From NCBI GenBank assembly GCA_027023105.1, contig JALVWY010000062.1, positions 1 through 47,382 on the forward strand: a stretch of 47,382 nucleotides of DNA, in the 5' to 3' direction. The notes beneath the pieces were generated by a model. It did no database searches. It was not told the origin of the DNA and saw only the letters and a program-made list of their open reading frames with translations. Source of the stretch: Campylobacterales bacterium (lineage in GTDB: Bacteria > Campylobacterota > Campylobacteria > Campylobacterales > Nautiliaceae). Of the stretch, positions 27,917 to 36,781 are shown in pieces. The translations under genes were made by a program, and so were the position numbers. Position 1 is the first letter of the stretch, and every line of letters starts with the position of its first letter.

Positions 27917-29133
27917 TCATTTACCTTGTATATTTTTTTTCTTTCTCTGCTAGTTGGAATTTCAAGAGCGTCTCTATATTTTGAAATAGTCCTTCTTACC
28001 AGTTTAAGATTATATTTTTCATTTATTATGTTAGTTATTTTATCATCGCTTAACGGTCTTTTTTTGTCTTCGTTTTGAATAATGTTTTTTATTTCTTCTT
28101 TTATCTGGGCAGCCGAAACATCTTCATCAAGAGCCGTTGAAAAGAAACTTTTAAGAGGAACTATCCCTTTATTGCATAAAAGATATTTATTTGCAATTGC
28201 CCTACTTATTGTAGAAGGTGCATATTCAAGCTCATCAGCCAAATCTTTTATTTTCATAGGTTTAATAACTCCATCCATAAAAAATTCATACTGAAATTCA
28301 ACAATCATCAAGGCAATTTTTTTAAGTGTTGATTTTCTAAGCTCCAGGGCATCAACCAAGTTTCTGGCTTCCTTTGTTTTATTTTTGCAAAATTCATCCG
28401 TTAAATCACAATCTTTGATAATAATTTCCGGATAATGCTCATCATTTAATCTTATTTCCAAATTTCCGTTTATATTCAAAATAATAATTTCCGGAATTAT
28501 TTCTTGAGAATTTACATATTCCATAGCCGGCATGACTTTGAGCTGCTTTATAATTTTCACGGCTTTTTTATAATACGCAGAATCATTATATTTATGTATA
28601 TTTTCCAAATCTTCAATCATACTTTTTGCAAGATTAAACACTCCGGATGAAATCTGTAAATTAAAAAGCTGAAAAAGCATACATTCTTTAATATCCTTCG
28701 CCCCTACCCCTGCAGGATTTAAATATATAAATCTTTCCCTTATTTTTTTTACTTTTTGTTCTTCAACTTTTAATTTTTTGGCTATTTGTTTTTCATTTCC
28801 TTCAAAAAAGCCTTCTCTTGAAATATCATTCAAAATTTCATAAGCAATCCGTTTTGATTTTTGTGTCGGAAAAAGATTAGAATTTTCAATCTGTTCAATC
28901 AAATCTTCATATAAAGTCTTTTTTGATGTGCTTAAAACTTCTATTTCATCCGTAATTGCATTTTTTAAATTACTGACGGTTATAAATTTTTTGTTTTTAA
29001 CTTCTATAAAAGGATTTTCTTTTGAAATTTCTTTAATTTCTTCATAAAGCTCATCTACACTTGATTTTAAAATAGGCAAAAAACTTATAAGTTTTGTTGA
29101 AATCTTATTCGTAACTCTTGTTTTTAGCCTCAT
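27913..29133 (-). CDS. rpoN: RNA polymerase sigma-54 factor
   Basis: A 406-residue sigma-54. The core-binding region is around 70-230 (LNPAGVGAKDIKECMLFQL, compare LxPxGVGARxLxECLLLQL) and the DNA-binding region follows, with DLADELEYAPSTISRAIANKY. The RpoN box is near the end (LVRRTISKYRDAL). The N-terminal activator-interacting Gln-rich region is short and weakly conserved, as in other Campylobacterota. It would direct flagellar and other sigma-54 genes. It overlaps lptB by 4 bp, the common lptB-rpoN arrangement. Confidence 0.95.
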   Translation of the reverse strand: MRLKTRVTNKISTKLISFLPILKSSVDELYEEIKEISKENPFIEVKNKKFITVSNLKNAITDEIEVLSTSKKTLYEDLIEQIENSNLFPTQKSKRIAYEILNDISREGFFEGNEKQIAKKLKVEEQKVKKIRERFIYLNPAGVGAKDIKECMLFQLFNLQISSGVFNLAKSMIEDLENIHKYNDSAYYKKAVKIIKQLKVMPAMEYVNSQEIIPEIIILNINGNLEIRLNDEHYPEIIIKDCDLTDEFCKNKTKEARNLVDALELRKSTLKKIALMIVEFQYEFFMDGVIKPMKIKDLADELEYAPSTISRAIANKYLLCNKGIVPLKSFFSTALDEDVSAAQIKEEIKNIIQNEDKKRPLSDDKITNIINEKYNLKLVRRTISKYRDALEIPTSRERKKIYKVNE

Positions 29134-29849
29134 AATTTAAAATCTTCCCCTAAATAATATTTTCTAACTTCCGGATGAGTTACGATATGCTCGGCATCCC
29201 CCTGGGTTAAAATTTCTCCCGATTTTAACACATATGCCCTGTTGCATATGGAAAGAGTTTCCCTAACATTATGGTCTGTTATTATAACTCCGATATTGTG
29301 TTTTGAAAGAATCGTAATAAGCTCTTTTATATCATTTACATTCACAGGGTCAACTCCGGCAAAAGGCTCATCCAAAAACAAAAATTTAGGCTTTGGAACA
29401 AGTGCCCTTGCTATCTCAACCCTTCTTCTTTCCCCTCCGCTTAGATTAATACCTTTTCTTTTTCTGATAGGTTCAATATTGAATTTTTCAAGCAATTCTT
29501 CCACAACTTCTTTTTGTGTATCCTTATTATAATATTGCTGAGCCACTATAAAAAGATTATCTTCCACGCTCAAATCCCTAAAAATTGAACTCTCCTGAGG
29601 CAGATACCCTATTCCAAGTCTTGCTTTTTTATGCAAAGGAAGTTTTGTAATATTTTCATTTTCAAGCCTGACTTCTCCATCATCCGGTGTTAAAAGTCCG
29701 CATATCAAATAAAAAGTAGTCGTTTTACCGGCTCCGTTTGGTCCTAAAACTCCCACTACTTCACCTGTTTTTGCACTTATGCTTACACCTTTTATAATTT
29801 CTGTTTTTTTGAAAGATTTTCTAAGATTTTTTGCAATTAATTCAGACAT
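29130..29849 (-). CDS. lptB: LPS export ABC transporter ATPase LptB
   Basis: A 239-residue ABC ATPase that powers lipopolysaccharide extraction from the inner membrane by LptB2FG. Walker A GPNGAGKTT (about 35-43), Q-loop YLPQESSIFRDL, signature LSGGERRRVEIARAL, Walker B FLFLDEPFAGVDP and the His switch ITDHNVRET are all visible. YLPQE-SIFR and DHNVRETL are diagnostic of LptB rather than general ABC ATPases. It overlaps tsaE by 13 bp and rpoN by 4 bp. Confidence 0.96.
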   Translation of the reverse strand: MSELIAKNLRKSFKKTEIIKGVSISAKTGEVVGVLGPNGAGKTTTFYLICGLLTPDDGEVRLENENITKLPLHKKARLGIGYLPQESSIFRDLSVEDNLFIVAQQYYNKDTQKEVVEELLEKFNIEPIRKRKGINLSGGERRRVEIARALVPKPKFLFLDEPFAGVDPVNVNDIKELITILSKHNIGVIITDHNVRETLSICNRAYVLKSGEILTQGDAEHIVTHPEVRKYYLGEDFKL

Positions 29850-30232
29850 TCAATCTCCCTTTTGTTTGCTTTTAGAATAATGTTTATTTTAAGATAATCA
29901 AATCCGAAACTTTTTAAAATATCTTCTATTTCTTCCCCCCACTCTATAAAATGAAACCCTTTCTTTTCAAGCTCTTCTAGCATTCCAAGAGAGATAAATT
30001 CTTCTTTTTTTTGATAAATGTCATAATGATATATATTTTCATACCTGTTTTGAATGGCAAAAGTCGGAGAAGTTACGGTTTCATCAATCCCGCACGATTT
30101 TACAAATTCTTTAACCAAAGTTGTTTTACCACTCCCAAGCGTTCCTTTTAAAAGAACTATTTTTTTGCCTCTGTTTTTTATACATTTTATTACAGGTTTT
30201 AAATCATTTATATTTTTTACTTCAAATTTCAT
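29837..30232 (-). CDS. tsaE: tRNA threonylcarbamoyladenosine biosynthesis ATPase TsaE
   Basis: A 131-residue P-loop ATPase needed with TsaB and TsaD to make t6A at position 37 of ANN-decoding tRNAs. GTLGSGKTTLVKEF (Walker A), SPTFAIQNRYENIYHYDIYQ and FIEWGEEIEDI match TsaE/YjeE. Length is normal. ATG follows AAGGAGTTAA. First gene of the tsaE-lptB-rpoN-epimerase run. Confidence 0.94.
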   Translation of the reverse strand: MKFEVKNINDLKPVIKCIKNRGKKIVLLKGTLGSGKTTLVKEFVKSCGIDETVTSPTFAIQNRYENIYHYDIYQKKEEFISLGMLEELEKKGFHFIEWGEEIEDILKSFGFDYLKINIILKANKREIECLN

Positions 30233-30293
30233 TTAACTCCTTATTGATATTTATTATTTCTATTTATTTTTAATAATAGAATTTAACTTAAAG

Positions 30294-30323
30294 CTTAACA
30301 TAATAATCTTACTCTTAATATTT
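30294..30323 (-). repeat. TTAACATAATA dispersed repeat, copy A
   Basis: CTTAACATAATAATCTTACT followed by CTTAATATTT. It covers the end of msrB and downstream. The first 20 bases are identical to 32128-32147. Confidence 0.5.
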
Positions 30324-30683
30324 GGGCTCAAATTTTAAACTTGCCGAATTTATACAATATCTAAGACCGGTAGGCACAGGTCCATCTCCGAAAATATGTC
30401 CAAGATGAGCTTTACAGTTTGCACACATAACTTCCACCCTTTTCATACCGCCTCTAAAATCGGGCTTTTCTAAAATTTCTCCTATAGGAATATAAAAACT
30501 AGGCCATCCTGTGCCGCTGTCAAATTTATGCTCACTGCTAAAAAGCTTCCTATCACAACATTTGCATTTGTAAATTCCGCTTTCTTTATTATCCCAATAT
30601 TCATTTTCAAACGGCTTTTCCGTTCCTTTTTCGCAAATAACATATCTTTCAAAATCATTTAATCTGTTTTTACATTCGCACAT
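30315..30683 (-). CDS. msrB: Peptide-methionine (R)-S-oxide reductase
   Basis: A 122-residue MsrB that reduces methionine-R-sulfoxide in proteins. Zinc-binding Cys pairs CKCC and CANC, the GTGWPSFY motif, GHIFGDGP and the catalytic Cys in [11 protein letters not shown] are all present. It is a stand-alone single-domain form without MsrA fusion. It diverges from recR, whose promoter must lie in the 49 bp between them. Confidence 0.96.
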   Translation of the reverse strand: MCECKNRLNDFERYVICEKGTEKPFENEYWDNKESGIYKCKCCDRKLFSSEHKFDSGTGWPSFYIPIGEILEKPDFRGGMKRVEVMCANCKAHLGHIFGDGPVPTGLRYCINSASLKFEPKY

Positions 30684-30732
30684 TCATTACCTTTGATATA
30701 ATTTCAAATATTTTATCTAAATTAGGAGAAAA

Positions 30733-31302
30733 ATGAAAGATTTAAAATCCTTAAATCATTTAATAGAAGTTTTAGAAGAGCTTCCAAGTATCGGCAAAAA
30801 AAGTGCCACAAGACTTGCCTTATCTCTTGCAAAAGACAAATTCAAAGCATTGAAACTAGTAAATGCCCTTGAAAATGTAATTTCAAATATAGGGGAATGT
30901 AAAATCTGCGGAAATTTCAGCGAACACGAAATATGCAATATATGTGATGACAGTTTACGGGAAAAAATATTAGCAATAGTAGAAAATCCAAAAGATATTT
31001 TAATTATTGAAGAAAGCGGAAGCTACAAAGGATATTATTTTGTTTTAGCAAGTCTTGATGACGAACATTTACAAAAACTCAAAAATTTGATAAAAGTATA
31101 CGGAATAAAAGAAGTCATTTTTGCTTTTCCTCCAAGTATTGAGAATGAAGCAAAAATTCTTTTATTAGAAGACAGATTAAAAAAGACAAATGTGAAATTT
31201 TCACAAATAGCCCAGGGAGTCCCTACAGGGGTTCATTTTGAAAATGTAGATATAAATTCCCTGGCAACAGCAATAAAACTAAGATTTAAACTAAAGGAGT
31301 AA
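30733..31302 (+). CDS. recR: Recombination protein RecR
   Basis: A 189-residue RecR, which with RecO and RecF loads RecA at gaps. It shows the N-terminal HhH (LPSIGKKSATRLALSL), a C4 zinc finger (CKICGNFSEHEICNIC), a Toprim domain (ILIIEESGSYKGYYF, compare VEEPxDVxAIE) and the C-terminal Walker-like GVPTGVHFENVD. Length is close to normal. ATG follows AGGAGAAAA. Confidence 0.93.
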   Translation: MKDLKSLNHLIEVLEELPSIGKKSATRLALSLAKDKFKALKLVNALENVISNIGECKICGNFSEHEICNICDDSLREKILAIVENPKDILIIEESGSYKGYYFVLASLDDEHLQKLKNLIKVYGIKEVIFAFPPSIENEAKILLLEDRLKKTNVKFSQIAQGVPTGVHFENVDINSLATAIKLRFKLKE

Positions 31303-31304
31303 TT

Positions 31305-31601
31305 ATGGATTATACAAAAATTATAGAAGCTATTGAAAGTGTTCAACATCCGGCTATCAATGCATCTCTTACAACGCTTGGAATTTTACAGGATATTGAT
31401 ATTGAAGACGGGAAAGTAAAAGGCACACTTGTTTGGCCGTTTGATTTAGTTCCTCCTCAAATAAAACAGTTTATAACAAATTCTATTCAAAATGCCCTTA
31501 AACCGTTTAATTTGGATTTTGTTTATGACGAAAGACTTATGAATGATGAAGAAAAAGAAAAATTTTTAGCACTTGAAAAAGCAAACTGGAAAGGATTTTA
31601 A
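31305..31601 (+). CDS. MIP18/DUF59-like iron-sulfur assembly-type protein
   Basis: A 98-residue protein resembling the MIP18 (DUF59) domain found at the N-terminus of Mrp/ApbC and in SufT/PaaD: helical start (IIEAIESVQHPAINASLTTLGILQDIDIEDGKVKGTLVWPF) and an I-x-N-x-I-Q-N helix. The conserved DP...Cys motif of many members is not seen, so metal handling is uncertain. It starts 3 bp after recR and is co-transcribed. Confidence 0.65.
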   Translation: MDYTKIIEAIESVQHPAINASLTTLGILQDIDIEDGKVKGTLVWPFDLVPPQIKQFITNSIQNALKPFNLDFVYDERLMNDEEKEKFLALEKANWKGF

Positions 31602-31984
31602 ACTCCTTTTACATAATACCATTTATCCTCTTTTATAAAGAGGCTTTTTTCTTCCATTACATAATCATCAATATATGCTCTAAACTTCACAAACGCTTTT
31701 TTATCACCATCAATAAACTCTATAATTTCAAGCTTTTTAAATTCACTTTTTGAAAAATCTTTAATGGATTTTATCCATTCTTTTTTATTTTCTTCAAAAT
31801 GAGGAGAATTTTTGTGGGTGGTTTTGATTATATAATTCGCCTCCCCCGCCGCATAGGCTGAAAATCTGCTTTTCATAAGTTCAAGAGCATTTTTAGGATT
31901 ACTTCCTTTATGAAACCTAAAACAACACTCTTTATATTTTTTACCACTCCCGCAGGGACATTTTGAATTTTTAGATATTTTCAT
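31598..31984 (-). CDS. YchJ-like SEC-C motif protein
   Basis: A 128-residue protein beginning MKISKNSKCPCGSGKKYKECCFRFHKG, an N-terminal SEC-C zinc-binding motif (CPCGSGKKYKECC), then a YchJ-type NTF2-like domain (LMKSRFSAYAAGEANYIIKTT...AFVKFRAYI). ATG 31984 is preferred to 32008 because the SEC-C motif then starts the protein as in homologues. It overlaps the upstream gene by 14 bp and converges on the MIP18-like gene with a 4-bp overlap. Function not established. Confidence 0.85.
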   Translation of the reverse strand: MKISKNSKCPCGSGKKYKECCFRFHKGSNPKNALELMKSRFSAYAAGEANYIIKTTHKNSPHFEENKKEWIKSIKDFSKSEFKKLEIIEFIDGDKKAFVKFRAYIDDYVMEEKSLFIKEDKWYYVKGV

Positions 31985-33635
31985 TTTCAATCCATTCATA
32001 ATAAGCATTCTCCCCTTTTGCTTTTAAAAACCTATTTATAATACTCCCGCCTTTTGCATAAATTACATTTTCAGGAATTTCTTCATTAAATTTAACCTTA
32101 TCTATTCCAATATTTTTCTCCACCCAACTTAACATAATAATCTTACTATTAGGATTTATATAGATATTTTCATCTCTTTGAAACTGGGAATTAAGAGCTT
32201 TTGAATGTTTTGCAGTAATTATTTCAAAATCTTTTTCTTTATATTCAAAATCTTCATTTAAAAAATGAAATTTTTTATCTTCATTGTAAAATCCTTTTTC
32301 ATAAGGAATTTTATTAACAGCCGGATTAATTCCAAACTCATCATCAATCCATTCTACATTTTTAGATAATTCATCTAAATATTCATCTTCATTTTTAAGT
32401 CCGTTAAAATCAAATTCATCAAATAAAAATTTTGTAAGCTCATACTCACTTATACATTCTCCATTTTCCATTTTACATTTTACATTTTTTACTACATATT
32501 CGTGAAAATAGCTGCCTCTTATATCTTTTTTTGAATAAAAATCTTTTGTAGGAATAAAAAGATTTGCCTTTTTAGCCGTTTCATCATAATATTTCCCAAA
32601 AACAACAGTTGTTTTTTCTTTTAACTTCTCCCACTCTTTTCTATTTACAAAACTAATAAGAGGATTTGCCCCCTGAATAAAAATCACATCAAAATCATCC
32701 AAATTAACATCAAATAAAGGCACGCTGTTTTTATGCTCTATTTTAAACGGATTATTTAGTCCAAACGAACTGCTTCCAAGAAATGCAACCCCTTGATTTT
32801 TTTTGCCAAACATATCAAGCATAAAAGCCAAACTATCAATAGCCCAGGTAGTTTTCCAGCACTCCTTGCATTTAGCAACTCCAAGCCCTTCAAGAATAAC
32901 ACCGCCTTCAAGAAGTTTTTTGAGTAAAATTTCCGCTTTATCAATATTTACGCCACATTTTTTAATAAGCTCTTTAAATAAATAACTATCCACTATTTTT
33001 TTAAATTTTTTAAATCCTGCTCCGTCGCTTCTTTTAACTAAATTTTTTTCAAATACCAATTTACTTAAAAGAAGTGCTAAAAAATAATCACTGTTTGGTT
33101 TTACCTGAATAAAAAAATCACTGTTTTTAGCTGTTTTCGTCTCTATTACATCTATTGTCAAAATAGATTTATTTCTTATTAAATCAAGCAGATGAATATT
33201 GGTTACATATGGATTTCTACCCCAAATTATAATATTTTTAGCCTTTTTTATTATCCAAGTAGGTAAAATTAATGATTTACCACGAGATTTAACAATACCT
33301 CTCTCCCCCATTCCATCACAAGTAGAACCCACTGCAAAAGTAGCTCCGTATTTTTCAAAAAAGAGTTTTGTTACATTTTGCATAAGCCCCATATTTCCGG
33401 AGCCTTTTACGAAAAGCACTTTTTTCGGGTTGGTTTTTTTTAAAATTTCAGCTAATTTTTCCACCCCTTCAGTTAACATAATATTTTTACTATTAATTTT
33501 AGGAGAAATTTCACGAGGAAATTTGAAGTAGTTATTCAGTTTCCAGCAAAGATAAGGAGAAAAAGCTTCCCCTTTAAATTTATTATTTTTAAGCTCTAAT
33601 TTACAGGCATCCCAGCAATCAAGCGGGCAAAACAT
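31971..33635 (-). CDS. Short molybdopterin oxidoreductase-like protein
   Basis: A 554-residue member of the DMSO-reductase/formate-dehydrogenase family. MFCPLDCWDAC supplies the first Cys residues of a 4Fe-4S site. Then come KGSGNMGLMQNVTKLFFEKYGAT, WGRNPYVTN and VIFIQGANPLIS, typical of molybdopterin-guanine-dinucleotide binding. It is clearly shorter than the usual 700-900 residues and has no obvious iron-sulfur or membrane partner beside it. Residues VKCKMENGEC (near 390) come from an inserted heptanucleotide repeat (32455-32489). The substrate is unknown. ATG overlaps the ychF stop (TAATG). Confidence 0.8.
   Translation of the reverse strand: MFCPLDCWDACKLELKNNKFKGEAFSPYLCWKLNNYFKFPREISPKINSKNIMLTEGVEKLAEILKKTNPKKVLFVKGSGNMGLMQNVTKLFFEKYGATFAVGSTCDGMGERGIVKSRGKSLILPTWIIKKAKNIIIWGRNPYVTNIHLLDLIRNKSILTIDVIETKTAKNSDFFIQVKPNSDYFLALLLSKLVFEKNLVKRSDGAGFKKFKKIVDSYLFKELIKKCGVNIDKAEILLKKLLEGGVILEGLGVAKCKECWKTTWAIDSLAFMLDMFGKKNQGVAFLGSSSFGLNNPFKIEHKNSVPLFDVNLDDFDVIFIQGANPLISFVNRKEWEKLKEKTTVVFGKYYDETAKKANLFIPTKDFYSKKDIRGSYFHEYVVKNVKCKMENGECISEYELTKFLFDEFDFNGLKNEDEYLDELSKNVEWIDDEFGINPAVNKIPYEKGFYNEDKKFHFLNEDFEYKEKDFEIITAKHSKALNSQFQRDENIYINPNSKIIMLSWVEKNIGIDKVKFNEEIPENVIYAKGGSIINRFLKAKGENAYYEWIENENI
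32128..32151 (-). repeat. TTAACATAATA dispersed repeat, copy B (inside CDS)
   Basis: CTTAACATAATAATCTTACT identical to copy A over 20 bp; read on the minus strand it encodes SKIIMLS in the oxidoreductase. Confidence 0.5.
32455..32489 (-). repeat. Heptanucleotide tandem repeat inside oxidoreductase gene
   Basis: Five heptads on the plus strand: CATTCTC, CATTTTC, CATTTTA, CATTTTA, CATTTTT. They are translated in frame on the minus strand as a NVKCKMENGEC loop. The first 20 bases match the repeat in aroA (43865-43884). Confidence 0.85.
33472..33500 (-). repeat. TTAACATAATA dispersed repeat, copy C (inside CDS)
   Basis: GTTAACATAATATTTTTACT, coding for SKNIMLT in the oxidoreductase; shares TTAACATAATATTTTTACT with copy D. 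Confidence 0.45.
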
Positions 33636-34726
33636 TACACATTAAACCTAAAATGCATTACATCACCGTTTTGAACGATGTAATCTTTTCCTTCAAGTCT
33701 CATTTTTCCGGCTTCCTTAGCGCCCTGTTCTCCTTTGTATTTTACAAAATCTTCATAACTAATTACTTCAGCTCTAATGAATCCTTTTTCAAAATCTCCG
33801 TGAATTACACCAGCAGCCTTTGGTGCAGTCCATCCGTTTTTGATAGTCCAGCTTCTAACTTCCACTTTTCCGGCTGTAAAATAGTTGATTAAATCAAGTT
33901 TGGCAAACGCTTTTCTTATAATTTGTTCTAATCCGCTCTCATCGGCTCCAAGGTCTGCTAAAAATTCTCTTTTTTCTTCTTCACTCATATCAATCATATC
34001 TTCTTCAAATTTAGCACAAAGTTTCACAACTTCCCTGTTTTTGGATTTTGCATAATCTTTAAGAACTTTTACAAATTCGTTATCTTCACTTAATCCTTCT
34101 TCATCTACATTTGCGGCATACATAATTTCTTTATCTGTTAAGAAATTCATTTCTCTTTTTAAGTCAATAAAGGCATCACTGTCATCTTCAAAACTGCTTA
34201 CAGGTTCTCCTTCAAGCAAAAACTCATAAAGTCTCTCGGCCACTTCAAGCTGTGCTTTTGCATCTTTATTGTTTCTTGCTTGTTTTTTAAGCCTTTCCAT
34301 TCTTTTTTCAAGTTGTTGAATATCTGCATATAAAAGCTCTTGCTCAATAATTTCAACATCTCTAATAGGGTCAACTGAATTTTCCACATGAATTACATTC
34401 GGGTCTTCAAAACATCTGACCATATGTAAAATCAAATCGGTTTCTCTGATATTTGCCAGAAATTGATTCCCAAGACCTTCACCTTTACTTGCGCCCTTTA
34501 CAAGTCCTGCAATATCAACAAATTCTATGGTAGAATATTGAATTCTGTCCGGATTTACAATTTTTGCCAACGCATCTATTCTTTTATCAGGCACCGGCAC
34601 AATAGCGCTGTTTGGTTCAATTGTGCAAAAGGGGAAATTTTGTGCATTCGCATTTTGAGTTTTTGTAAGCGCATTAAATGTAGTAGATTTTCCGACATTC
34701 GGAAGTCCGACAATTCCAACTTTCAT
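33635..34726 (-). CDS. ychF: Redox-regulated ATPase YchF (Obg-like)
   Basis: A 363-residue P-loop protein of the YchF/OLA1 group, which prefers ATP. G1 GLPNVGKSTTFNAL (residues 6-19), the switch FCTIEPN, VDIAGLVKGASKGEGLGNQFL and the NVDE/Asn-Val element (AANVDEEGL, replacing NKxD) are seen. A coiled-coil insertion follows G3 and a C-terminal TGS domain ends MRLEGKDYIVQNGDVMHFRFNV. Full length. Confidence 0.97.
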   Translation of the reverse strand: MKVGIVGLPNVGKSTTFNALTKTQNANAQNFPFCTIEPNSAIVPVPDKRIDALAKIVNPDRIQYSTIEFVDIAGLVKGASKGEGLGNQFLANIRETDLILHMVRCFEDPNVIHVENSVDPIRDVEIIEQELLYADIQQLEKRMERLKKQARNNKDAKAQLEVAERLYEFLLEGEPVSSFEDDSDAFIDLKREMNFLTDKEIMYAANVDEEGLSEDNEFVKVLKDYAKSKNREVVKLCAKFEEDMIDMSEEEKREFLADLGADESGLEQIIRKAFAKLDLINYFTAGKVEVRSWTIKNGWTAPKAAGVIHGDFEKGFIRAEVISYEDFVKYKGEQGAKEAGKMRLEGKDYIVQNGDVMHFRFNV

Positions 34727-34781
34727 TAAATTCCTTTTTTAGTGGAATTATACCTTTAAAAAAAAGAAAAAGGAAATTTAT

Positions 34782-36143
34782 TTATCCTTTCATATAAGTT
34801 AAAACAGTATCAACACCAAATCCGCTTGCACCAAAAGGATTGTATCCCCACTCTTTTTCCACATAAGCAGGACCTGCTATATCAAAATGAGCCCATTTTT
34901 CTTTTTCTTCAACAAATTCACTTAAAAACAGCCCTGCCGTAAGAGCCCCTCCGTATCTGCTTGATGCTATATTGCATATATCGGCAATATTGCTTTTTAA
35001 CAAAGGTTTTAGATATTTATTAAAAGGAAGATATGCAAAATTCTCTCCTGTTTTTTCACTTGTTTTTAAGATTTCATTAATTTCCTCTTTATTAAATCCC
35101 ATAATTCCCGCCGTATATTCTCCAACACCAACTACGCAAGCACCTGTTAAAGTTGCAAAATCAAAAATTTCATCAAAATCTTTTATATTCTCCTGGGCAT
35201 AACATAAACAATCAGCCAATACCAGTCTACCTTCGGCATCTGTATTTCTAACTTCTATTGTTTTGCCATTTTTAGCTTTTAAGACATCATCAGGTTTATA
35301 AGCATTACCCCCTATCATATTCTCAGCAGCTCCTAAAATAGCGTGAATTTCTACATCTAAGCCTATTTCACTGGCAGCTTTTATAATTCCAAGAACTGTA
35401 GCAGCCCCTGATTTGTCACTTTTCATTGTCACCATATAATCAGCCGGTTTAAGACTTAGCCCCCCACTGTCATAACAAAGTCCTTTTCCTACTAAAACAA
35501 TTTTTCTTTCAGGATTTTTCGGTTTATATGCTAAATGAACAAGTCTTGGAGGATTACTACTGGCTTTTCCTACAGAATAAAAAGCGTTATATCCGTTTTC
35601 ATACAGATAATTTTCATCATAAATTTTACATTCAAGAGAGTTTTTTTGTGAAATTTCCTCGGCAATAGCGGCAAGTTTTGCAGGAGTTATTTCATCAGGC
35701 ATAGAATTTATTATATCTCTAACAAAATTTATACTCTCAGCCCTAATTTTAGCTTCTTTTATTATTTCATCAAATTCTCTTTTTGAATTTATGCAAATCT
35801 CTTTAACCGGATGTTTTGCTTTTATTGTTTTATATTTATCAAACTCATAATCTCCTAATATAAATCCTTCAAAAAACGCTACTAACAAATCTTCGTTTTT
35901 TGTATTTGGAGGAGTAATTTCTACACTTTCAAATTTATAATTTTTAAGTGATTTTATTATTTTTACTGTAGCTGTTTTTAAATTTTCGGCATTAATTTCT
36001 TCAATCCCTACGAAAACTCTTTTTTTCTCAACTAAAACCAAAACTTCACCGTCTTTTCCTTCGAATCCATATTCTTCAAATTTTTTAGCTCCGTTAATAA
36101 TAATTTCAGCTTTAACTGAGCCTTTATTTTTAGTAAATTTCAT
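34782..36143 (-). CDS. pepA: Leucyl aminopeptidase
   Basis: A 453-residue M17 metallopeptidase. Metal and catalytic motifs: LVGKGLCYDSGGLSLKP, MKSDKSGAATVLG and the signature NTDAEGRLVLAD. The N-terminal domain is shorter than in E. coli PepA (about 500 residues), as in other Campylobacterota. It would cleave N-terminal residues from peptides using two zinc or manganese ions. The ATG overlaps the DedA stop by 4 bp. Confidence 0.95.
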   Translation of the reverse strand: MKFTKNKGSVKAEIIINGAKKFEEYGFEGKDGEVLVLVEKKRVFVGIEEINAENLKTATVKIIKSLKNYKFESVEITPPNTKNEDLLVAFFEGFILGDYEFDKYKTIKAKHPVKEICINSKREFDEIIKEAKIRAESINFVRDIINSMPDEITPAKLAAIAEEISQKNSLECKIYDENYLYENGYNAFYSVGKASSNPPRLVHLAYKPKNPERKIVLVGKGLCYDSGGLSLKPADYMVTMKSDKSGAATVLGIIKAASEIGLDVEIHAILGAAENMIGGNAYKPDDVLKAKNGKTIEVRNTDAEGRLVLADCLCYAQENIKDFDEIFDFATLTGACVVGVGEYTAGIMGFNKEEINEILKTSEKTGENFAYLPFNKYLKPLLKSNIADICNIASSRYGGALTAGLFLSEFVEEKEKWAHFDIAGPAYVEKEWGYNPFGASGFGVDTVLTYMKG

Positions 36144-36781
36144 TTATCCTCCTTTTTGTTTATATAACTAAATATCAATATTAAAATTATAAATCCGGTA
36201 ATTCCTATATACCAATGGTGCTTTAACCATTTTAAAACTTCTAAAAGTTTATCTCCAAAAAAGTAACTAGGAATTATAGTAACACCAGCCCATACAATAG
36301 CCGAAAAAAAGTTTATTATCGCAAATTTTTTTGCATCATACCCGCTAAGTCCTATCGTCATAGGAATAATAGTCCTCATTCCATAAATAAATCTTTGCAA
36401 AAATATAACCCAGGCACCGAATTTTTTAATTAAAAGCCTGGCTCTTGCAAATTTTCTTTTATGTGTTTTAAATTCTTCCAAAATCCATTTTTTATTTATT
36501 TTACCAAGATAAAAATATATCTGGTCTCCCGTAAATCCTCCAAGAGCTCCTACAAGAATGGAAAATCCCAAATTCATACTCCCGGTATAAGACAAAATCC
36601 CAGCCATTACAAGTCCGGTTTCACCTTCAAATATAGACCATACAAAAAGAATAATATATCCGTATTTTTCAAGTAAATGAATTAGATTATCTTCACTAAA
36701 AAATGATTTTATACTCTCTATTTCAAATCCGTAAAGAAAAGAAAAGCAAAAAAGAATAAAAAACAGATATCTTAATTTCAC
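36140..36781 (-). CDS. DedA-family inner-membrane protein
   Basis: A 213-residue polytopic protein with four or more membrane helices. The central motifs [21 protein letters not shown] and [21 protein letters not shown](Y) are the signature of DedA/SNARE-associated proteins, with the conserved Arg residues and the G-x-P motif. The family is linked to lipid scrambling and envelope homeostasis. It overlaps pepA and trpB by 4 bp each. Confidence 0.92.
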   Translation of the reverse strand: MKLRYLFFILFCFSFLYGFEIESIKSFFSEDNLIHLLEKYGYIILFVWSIFEGETGLVMAGILSYTGSMNLGFSILVGALGGFTGDQIYFYLGKINKKWILEEFKTHKRKFARARLLIKKFGAWVIFLQRFIYGMRTIIPMTIGLSGYDAKKFAIINFFSAIVWAGVTIIPSYFFGDKLLEVLKWLKHHWYIGITGFIILILIFSYINKKEDK